Assembly: GCF_028687635.1 (NCBI RefSeq)
Contig: NZ_JAQTZS010000008.1
Span: 1-64,000 of the forward strand
Direction: 5' to 3'
DNA from: Malikia sp.
GTDB lineage: Bacteria > Pseudomonadota > Gammaproteobacteria > Burkholderiales > Burkholderiaceae_C
DNA length: 64,000 nt
Shown here: one piece after another, positions 59,218 to 64,000 of the stretch
Layout of the letters: each line of letters begins with the position of its first letter
Position numbering within the stretch: the stretch's first letter is position 1
Translations under genes and position numbers: made by a program
Notes under the pieces: model-generated
Told to the model about the DNA's origin: nothing
The model's input: only the letters and a program-made list of their open reading frames with translations
The model's database searches: none

Positions 59218-60084
59218 ATGAACCCCACTGAAACCGAACGCCCGGCGCGCGACGCCGCCTCGCTGGTCCTGCTGCGCGACGGCGCCGACAGCCTTGAGGT
59301 GCTGCTGCTGCGCCGCCACGCCGACACCCGTGTACTGGGAGGCGTTTACGTCTTCCCCGGCGGCAAGCTGGACCCGGCCGACTGCAGCCCGGATGCCCTC
59401 GCCTCGCTCGACCTCGATGCCGAGCAACTGCTGGCGCGCTTCCACGAACCCGACCTGAGCCCGGAGAAGGCCGCCGGCCTGCACCAGGCCGCGCTGCGCG
59501 AGACATTCGAGGAAGCCGGTCTGCTGCTGGCCGAAGGCGCCGACGCCGAGGCCAGGCAAGCCCTGGCGGCCCGCCAGGCCGCCGGCGAATCGCTGGCCGA
59601 CGCGATGGCCGCGCTGGGCCTGCGCTGGCAGGCCAGCGCCATCCAGCCCTGGTCGCGCTGGGTCACGCCCGACCATCCGGCGTCCGGCCCGCGCTTCGAC
59701 ACCCGCTTCTTCCTGGCCCGGCTGCCGGCGGGGCAGCAGGCGCGCCACGACGGCTTCGAGGCCACCGAGGCGGTCTGGCTCAGGCCGCGCCAGGCGCTCG
59801 AACGCCACGCCGCGCACGAGATCGACCTGGTGCCGCCCCAGCTCATGAGCCTGGTCCAGCTCTGCCGCCACGCCAGCGTCGACAGCGCCTGGAACGAGGC
59901 GCTGACCAGCCGCCAGCCGCATGTCCAGCCCGAAGCCCATGAGGTCGACGACGGGCGCATCCTCTGCTACCCCGGCGATCCGCTGCACAGCGTGCGCGAA
60001 CGCGCGCTGCATGGTCCGACCCGGCTACGCTGTGTCGGTCGCCGCTTCGAGCCCATCGGGGGCTTCGACACCTGGTTCGACTGA
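59218..60084 (+). CDS. Nudix hydrolase with split Nudix box (NUDT19-like)
   Basis: The protein has 288 aa. The Nudix box is split: GGVYVFPGGKLDPAD is followed, after about 35 residues, by AALRETFEEAGLLL, which has the RExxEE metal ligands. This insertion is typical of NUDT19/RP2-type acyl-CoA diphosphatases, so a CoA-ester substrate is a fair guess. The rest of the fold (WSRWVTPDHPASGPRFDTRFF) also fits that group. It starts 6 nt after thiL. Confidence 0.85.
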   Translation: MNPTETERPARDAASLVLLRDGADSLEVLLLRRHADTRVLGGVYVFPGGKLDPADCSPDALASLDLDAEQLLARFHEPDLSPEKAAGLHQAALRETFEEAGLLLAEGADAEARQALAARQAAGESLADAMAALGLRWQASAIQPWSRWVTPDHPASGPRFDTRFFLARLPAGQQARHDGFEATEAVWLRPRQALERHAAHEIDLVPPQLMSLVQLCRHASVDSAWNEALTSRQPHVQPEAHEVDDGRILCYPGDPLHSVRERALHGPTRLRCVGRRFEPIGGFDTWFD

Positions 60085-60098
60085 ACGATCCCATCACC

Positions 60099-60635
60099 AT
60101 GGAAACTCCCTTCAAACCTTTTCCGAAAGCCGCTGCGGTCCAGCCCGACCGCCGCTTCCTGTTCTCGCGCCTGTCGCACCTGATCGCGCTGGGCTTCGGC
60201 TCCGGCCTGAGCCGACTGGCACCCGGCACCGTCGGCACGCTCTGGGCCTGGGTCGCCTTTCTGCTGATCGACCGGCTCGGGACGCCGGGCGACCCCGGCT
60301 GGGCGCTGATCATCGGCATCACGCTGCTGGCGGGCTGGTGGGCCAGCGTCGCCACCGTCAGCCGCACCGGCGTGGCCGACCCGGGCTACATCGTGATCGA
60401 CGAGGTGGTCGCCTTCTGGCTGGTGCTCTGGCTGGCGGCGCCGGTCGGCTTCTGGGGCCAGTTCTGGGCCTTCTGGCTGTTTCGCTACTTCGACGCCGCC
60501 AAGCCCGGCCCGGTGGCCTGGGCCGACCGCGCCTTCAAGGGCTGGGGCTGGCGCGGCGGCTGGGGCATCATGTTCGACGACCTGGTCGCGGCCGGCTGCA
60601 CCCTGCTCGTGATCGCGTTCTGGCGCTGGCTATGA
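60099..60635 (+). CDS. pgpA: phosphatidylglycerophosphatase A
   Basis: The protein has 178 aa with four hydrophobic segments. Landmarks are GFGSGLSRLAPGTVGTL, DPGYIVIDEVVAFW and FRYFDAAKPGPVAWADR. It dephosphorylates phosphatidylglycerol phosphate in the inner membrane. It starts 14 nt after the Nudix gene and ends 16 nt before pncC. Confidence 0.94.
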   Translation: METPFKPFPKAAAVQPDRRFLFSRLSHLIALGFGSGLSRLAPGTVGTLWAWVAFLLIDRLGTPGDPGWALIIGITLLAGWWASVATVSRTGVADPGYIVIDEVVAFWLVLWLAAPVGFWGQFWAFWLFRYFDAAKPGPVAWADRAFKGWGWRGGWGIMFDDLVAAGCTLLVIAFWRWL

Positions 60636-60651
60636 ACCGGGGAGGACGGGC

Positions 60652-61158
60652 ATGCTGACTGATTCTCCCGACCTGATCCGGCAATGCGAAAGCCTGGCAC
60701 AGGCGCTCAAGACCCGGGGCTGGACGATGGCGGCCGCCGAGAGCTGCACCGGCGGCCTGATCGCCGCCACCTGCACCGGCCTGAGCGGATCGAGCGACTG
60801 GTTCGAGCGCGGCTTTGTCACCTATTCCAACGCCGCCAAGACCGAACAGCTCGGCGTGGCGCCGGAACTGATCGCGGCGCGTGGCGCGGTCAGCGAGAAA
60901 GTCGCGCGCGCGATGGCGCTGGGCGCGCTGGAACACTCGAAGGCGCAGGCCGCGGTCGCCGTCACCGGCATCGCCGGCCCCACGGGTGGCGATCCCGACA
61001 AGCCGGTCGGCACCGTCTGGTTCGGCTGGGCCATGCAAGGGCGGGCCTGGACCGAGTGCCGGCGCTTCGACGGCGACCGCGATGCGGTGCGCGCGGCGAC
61101 CGTCAGGCACGCGCTGCAAGGGCTGCAAGAGCGGCTCGCGCGCCCGCAGCACGGCTAG
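60652..61158 (+). CDS. pncC: nicotinamide-nucleotide amidohydrolase (CinA C-terminal family)
   Basis: The protein has 168 aa. AAESCTGGLIAATCTGLSG with the catalytic Ser, FVTYSNAAKTEQLGV and GIAGPTGGDPDKPVGTVW are the family motifs. It deamidates NMN in pyridine nucleotide salvage. It is the stand-alone form without the N-terminal CinA domain. It is the last gene of the run. Confidence 0.95.
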   Translation: MLTDSPDLIRQCESLAQALKTRGWTMAAAESCTGGLIAATCTGLSGSSDWFERGFVTYSNAAKTEQLGVAPELIAARGAVSEKVARAMALGALEHSKAQAAVAVTGIAGPTGGDPDKPVGTVWFGWAMQGRAWTECRRFDGDRDAVRAATVRHALQGLQERLARPQHG

Positions 61159-61222
61159 ACCAGCCTGCAAGCACCGATTCACCCAGGAGGTGTGCATCAG
61201 CCCTCCCATGAGAGTCATCCCA

Positions 61223-61251
61223 TTGACAGCCACCGAGCCGCGAACGATAAA
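61223..61251 (+). promoter_or_regulatory. sigma70-type promoter of the 213-aa lipoprotein gene
   Basis: TTGACA (61223-61228), a 17-bp spacer and GATAAA (61246-61251) lie 51 bp before the start codon. The -35 is a perfect match to consensus. Confidence 0.6.
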
Positions 61252-61302
61252 CAGCCAGTCTCGGTTTCGCTATTCTCATAGCAGTGCACAAGGGGTTGAG
61301 TC

Positions 61303-61944
61303 ATGAAATTTGATTCGAGGCAATCAATCGCCATCATGGGTTTCGCAGGTCTGATGGCGGCTTCGCTTTCGGGCTGCGGGGGAGGCGGGGGAGCTGTGAG
61401 CGCAGGTGAACAGCAGGCACAGGTGACCAGCTTCGCGGTACCCGTCACCAAGGACAACGTGGGTGCCATCGTCGGCCAGGATTTCAGGTTCTCTAGCGGC
61501 ATCCAAGCTGTCGACAAGGTGACCGGAGAAGCCATCTCCATCCCGCCGACCACGCTGACGGTCAGCGCTTCGGCCGAATCACCGTCCGGCTATGCCTTCA
61601 AGATGGCGTTCGAAGACGGCACCGACGTCAGTGGTAATTTCGGCTTCGGTTCCTGCATCTTCACGGTCGTCAAGTCGACCAGCTTGAACAAGTCCCTGAC
61701 AGAAGGGGAAAAAGTCACGATCGATGCCTGCAAGGTCGGACTCAACGGTCAGTACGCGGTCACCAACCAGGAAGCTTTCAATGCCGAGATCATGGCCACG
61801 CTCGGAAGCTCAAAAACAGACGCGGTACGCGCACCCGTCAAGATCCTTGTCAAGGAAGACAAGGGCACCGTGATCATCAATGGTCAGAGCGTAGGCGACA
61901 CCAGGCTGGAATTCGTGACGGGAAGCACAGGCGCCGGTGGTTGA
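61303..61944 (+). CDS. putative lipoprotein of unknown function
   Basis: The protein has 213 aa. A signal sequence ends in the lipobox LSGC at Cys25, followed by a Gly run. The mature part is beta-rich with Thr/Ser/Val strands (LTVSASAESPSGYAFKMAF) and two Cys (FGSCIFTV, TIDACKVG) that may form a disulfide. I recognise no family. AAGGGG precedes ATG, and a good promoter is at 61223. It converges with the FlgO-like cluster. Confidence 0.7.
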   Translation: MKFDSRQSIAIMGFAGLMAASLSGCGGGGGAVSAGEQQAQVTSFAVPVTKDNVGAIVGQDFRFSSGIQAVDKVTGEAISIPPTTLTVSASAESPSGYAFKMAFEDGTDVSGNFGFGSCIFTVVKSTSLNKSLTEGEKVTIDACKVGLNGQYAVTNQEAFNAEIMATLGSSKTDAVRAPVKILVKEDKGTVIINGQSVGDTRLEFVTGSTGAGG

Positions 61945-61946
61945 TT

Positions 61947-62525
61947 TCACTTGACCTTGAACACCAGCTTCTTCTGGCCGAAAGTGGGTTCCTCGCAGGT
62001 CCAGCTGACCTCCTTCGAGGAAACCGCCAGGAAGGTGGCCGTCTCGATATCGACCCGGCGCGCCACCAGCGTGAGCTTGTTGCCGTCGAGGTTGTAGGTG
62101 CCTATCATGGCCGCGGCCACCGGGATGTCCTGTTCGCGCACTTCGGTCGGGTTGCGCGTCAACGCCATCAGGCCGCCCGGATTGAGCCTGAAATTGCGCG
62201 ACAGTTCGGCCTGACGGATCGGCACCTTGCATTGCGTGAAGAGGCTGGCCCGGAAAATGTCACCGAGGGCAACCCCCATGCGGTCGGGCTGGAAGGTCTG
62301 GATATCGACGAAATCGGGCACGACGATCGGATCCCGCTTCTGCAGGAAATGGTCGGTTGAAGGTACCGGCGGACAGATGCCGACCACCAGATCGTCGATG
62401 AGCTGGCGCGCATCGAGGTGCGGCAGGATCTCGCGGCTGGAAACCTGGCACTTGGCCAGCGGCAAGGTGCTGGTGCAACCCGCGAGCACCAGACCCAGAA
62501 TGGAAACACCCAGCGATCGCCACAT
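61947..62525 (-). CDS. FlgO-like lipoprotein
   Basis: The protein has 192 aa from ATG 62525. A lipobox LVLAGC puts the lipid on Cys17. The FlgO-like domain covers most of the rest: FQPDRMGVALGDIFRASLF, then ALTRNPTEVREQDIPVAAAM and NKLTLVARRVDIETATFL. In Vibrio, FlgO is an outer-membrane protein needed for flagellar function. It is the last gene of a three-gene minus-strand cluster with a second FlgO-like protein, and no flagellar gene is near. Confidence 0.72.
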   Translation of the reverse strand: MWRSLGVSILGLVLAGCTSTLPLAKCQVSSREILPHLDARQLIDDLVVGICPPVPSTDHFLQKRDPIVVPDFVDIQTFQPDRMGVALGDIFRASLFTQCKVPIRQAELSRNFRLNPGGLMALTRNPTEVREQDIPVAAAMIGTYNLDGNKLTLVARRVDIETATFLAVSSKEVSWTCEEPTFGQKKLVFKVK

Positions 62526-62566
62526 AACGCGCCCCCGCACAGCCAGAAGAAAAGACCCCACGCCGC

Positions 62567-63217
62567 TCAATTGGCCAGCTTGACCATGGGATTCGGCCGC
62601 GGCTTGTTGATCAGGCTGGCCAGGAAAGGATCGCCCTTGAAGCGGGTCTCGGCACTGGAAATCACCTGCCCGGTCTCGAAATCGATCACCCGCACGCTCA
62701 ACAGGATGCCATCGGCCGAGGTGGTGTAGCTGCCCGTCACGATATTGGCCGCCGGCACCGACGAGCGCAGGCGCTTGATGTCGCGGCTGATGGCGAACTC
62801 GCCCTCGCCATTGATGATGAGATCGCGCGAGAGACGGATGTCGTTGATCTGCCAGCCACGGACATACAGCTCGTGCATCAGGTTCTCGCCAACCAGGCGA
62901 CCGAAAGACGAGGTCTCCACCAGATTGTCCAGATTCGTGAAGCTGGTGATGACCGTCGATTTCTTCTTTTCCTCCGGGGCGACATTGCGCTCCAGCTGAT
63001 CGGCGACAAAGATGATGCCACTCTTGTAGAGCCCGGCCGGAATACGACTGTGGCGGGTGACGATGGGTTCGTAAACGTAGTCCGATTGGCTCACGGAAGG
63101 CGTCTCGCGCACGACGTCCATGGCATCGACCCGCGTCACGCTCTGCGCTTGCACGGCGGACCAGAAGCCGACGAACAGTCCGGCAGCCAGGACAAATTTC
63201 TTGCAATTCATAGCCAT
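62567..63217 (-). CDS. FlgO-like periplasmic protein
   Basis: The protein has 216 aa from ATG 63217. A signal peptide ends at VQAQSV. The FlgO domain is near full length: IIFVADQLERNV, VITSFTNLDNLVETSSFGRLV, NLMHELYVRGWQINDIRLSRD and VTGSYTTSADGILLSVRVID. The NLDNL...SFGR core is the most conserved part of the family. It lies 41 nt upstream of the other FlgO-like gene, so the two probably act together in the envelope. Confidence 0.8.
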   Translation of the reverse strand: MAMNCKKFVLAAGLFVGFWSAVQAQSVTRVDAMDVVRETPSVSQSDYVYEPIVTRHSRIPAGLYKSGIIFVADQLERNVAPEEKKKSTVITSFTNLDNLVETSSFGRLVGENLMHELYVRGWQINDIRLSRDLIINGEGEFAISRDIKRLRSSVPAANIVTGSYTTSADGILLSVRVIDFETGQVISSAETRFKGDPFLASLINKPRPNPMVKLAN

Positions 63218-63239
63218 CTTGATGTATCCAACCTCAGGC

Positions 63240-63497
63240 CTACTGCGGGGACGCCTGCACCTGGGCAAAAGACGAATGCGACAGGGTGTGGCGATCAACA
63301 GGCCTGGAACGACCTTCCGCATCCGCGGCCTGGAAGCGGTAGCTGACCGGATAATCGTTGTCGCTGTGTGGCCGCGCCACCGCATAACGGGAATCCGTCA
63401 TGCAGCCGGAACAGGCCTGCGGCGGAAGCGGCGCGCAGGCATACAGCGGCAAGGCGATCAGCGGCGCACACCACTTCCAGTTTTGCAAGAAGGTCAT
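63240..63497 (-). CDS. small putative lipoprotein
   Basis: The protein has 85 aa. It has a short hydrophobic leader with a lipobox LYAC at Cys21, then CSGC (two more Cys) and a polar tail. No family is recognised. It is the first gene of the FlgO-like cluster and ends 22 nt before the next gene, so co-transcription is likely. Confidence 0.65.
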   Translation of the reverse strand: MTFLQNWKWCAPLIALPLYACAPLPPQACSGCMTDSRYAVARPHSDNDYPVSYRFQAADAEGRSRPVDRHTLSHSSFAQVQASPQ

Positions 63498-63676
63498 CGG
63501 GGAAATCCCTATTCAGAAATCAAAAAAGGGCCGACCTGACAGCAGATCGGCACCTAGGCTGCCACTGATTCGCTCGCGCATCACAGGGATATCGGTCTGA
63601 AAAAAGTAGCGCCCATCGTTCTATTGACGACCAGAAATCCGGAAACTTGAGAACACCCGGACCAGATCGGTGCGGA
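63498..63676. other. intergenic region before the FlgO-like cluster
   Basis: Contains the upstream region of the small lipoprotein gene on the minus strand and the 3' flank of the SEC-C gene. An AAAAAAGGGCC block lies near 63521, but no clear terminator or promoter could be fixed. Confidence 0.4.
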
Positions 63677-64000
63677 TCAGGCGCCGCAGCACTTCTTGTA
63701 TTTCTTGCCGCTGCCACAGGAGCAGGGATCGTTGCGACCGGGTTCGTCGCCCTTGACCACCTGCTCGACGCGCGGGCCGATGCTCTTCCAGAGGTCGCGC
63801 AGGTCGTAGGCGGCCCAGATCGCGTCGCCATAGGCGTTGATGCGCTCCTGGCTCACGCTCGGCGGGCTGTTCTCGCCAAACATGCTGATGACGGGCTGGC
63901 CGTCGTCGTCCTCGGTCAGCGTGATGATGCGGTTGAGCGCGTCTTCCAGCCAGTCGCGCGCTTCCTTGTCGCGCGGGGCGGCCCATTCCTCGGGCCAGGT
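63677..64000 (-). CDS. SEC-C motif protein, UPF0149/YecA-like, partial
   Basis: 107 codons to the stop; the 5' end is beyond the window. It ends with [18 protein letters not shown], the zinc-binding SEC-C motif also found in SecA and YecA. The part before it ([24 protein letters not shown]) fits the C-terminal segment of UPF0149 family proteins. SEC-C binds metal and can contact SecB or ribosomes. Confidence 0.8.
   Translation of the reverse strand, partial: TWPEEWAAPRDKEARDWLEDALNRIITLTEDDDGQPVISMFGENSPPSVSQERINAYGDAIWAAYDLRDLWKSIGPRVEQVVKGDEPGRNDPCSCGSGKKYKKCCGA

Overview
The window is GC-rich chromosomal DNA of a betaproteobacterium, most likely a Burkholderiales member of the Leptothrix/Sphaerotilus/Comamonadaceae kind. 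This is inferred from gene families and order (ApaG, Gcr-type membrane protein, ThiL, Nudix, PgpA, PncC; GlnE divergent from YhdP, Nit, MltA; a nag-type gentisate operon) and from base composition. No rRNA is present, so the genus is a guess.

Layout. 1-1900: remnant of a DUF5666 gene split by a TnpB-only IS200/IS605-type element. 1906-5435: livHMGF branched-chain amino acid ABC transporter without a binding protein. 5749-8600: a large protein with a PilZ-like C-terminus, three tRNA-Lys genes, and a ProQ/FinO RNA chaperone. 8590-22801: housekeeping genes purB, glnE, yhdP, a nitrilase-family amidase, mltA, a phosphofructokinase, and an overlapping tsaB-rimI-uracil-DNA-glycosylase operon. 22802-24050: a second, different TnpB element, with an internal deletion and a hexanucleotide expansion, lying against the 5' end of tsaB. 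24105-26143: dacB and a degenerate GGDEF protein.

26280-32310 is a complete 3-hydroxybenzoate module: AAHS transporter, 3-hydroxybenzoate 6-hydroxylase, gentisate 1,2-dioxygenase, fumarylpyruvate hydrolase, GSH-dependent maleylpyruvate isomerase, and a divergent MarR regulator. A 12-bp sequence shared by the transporter promoter and the hydroxylase promoter is a candidate MarR operator. A strong terminator sits inside the operon.

34940-42401 is the accessory island, between a J-domain gene and the molybdate transporter. It holds a self-inhibited class II Fic protein, a large SF2 helicase with a C-terminal PD-(D/E)XK nuclease (type III Res-like), a dynamin-like GTPase that overlaps it, an 83-aa protein that looks like the leftover N-terminus of a type III Mod methyltransferase, and a divergent XRE-type regulator. 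The dynamin gene is visibly richer in A/T than its neighbours. The GTPase plus helicase-nuclease pair in place of a Mod-Res pair is the strongest candidate for an undescribed defence system.

42405-64000: modABC, mnmA, two chemoreceptors (one with a Cache-like domain after its signalling domain), LysR/azoR/pirin, ssb with an MFS gene, rpe, the apaG-to-pncC run, a lipoprotein of unknown function, a cluster of two FlgO-like genes and a small lipoprotein, and a SEC-C protein cut by the window edge.
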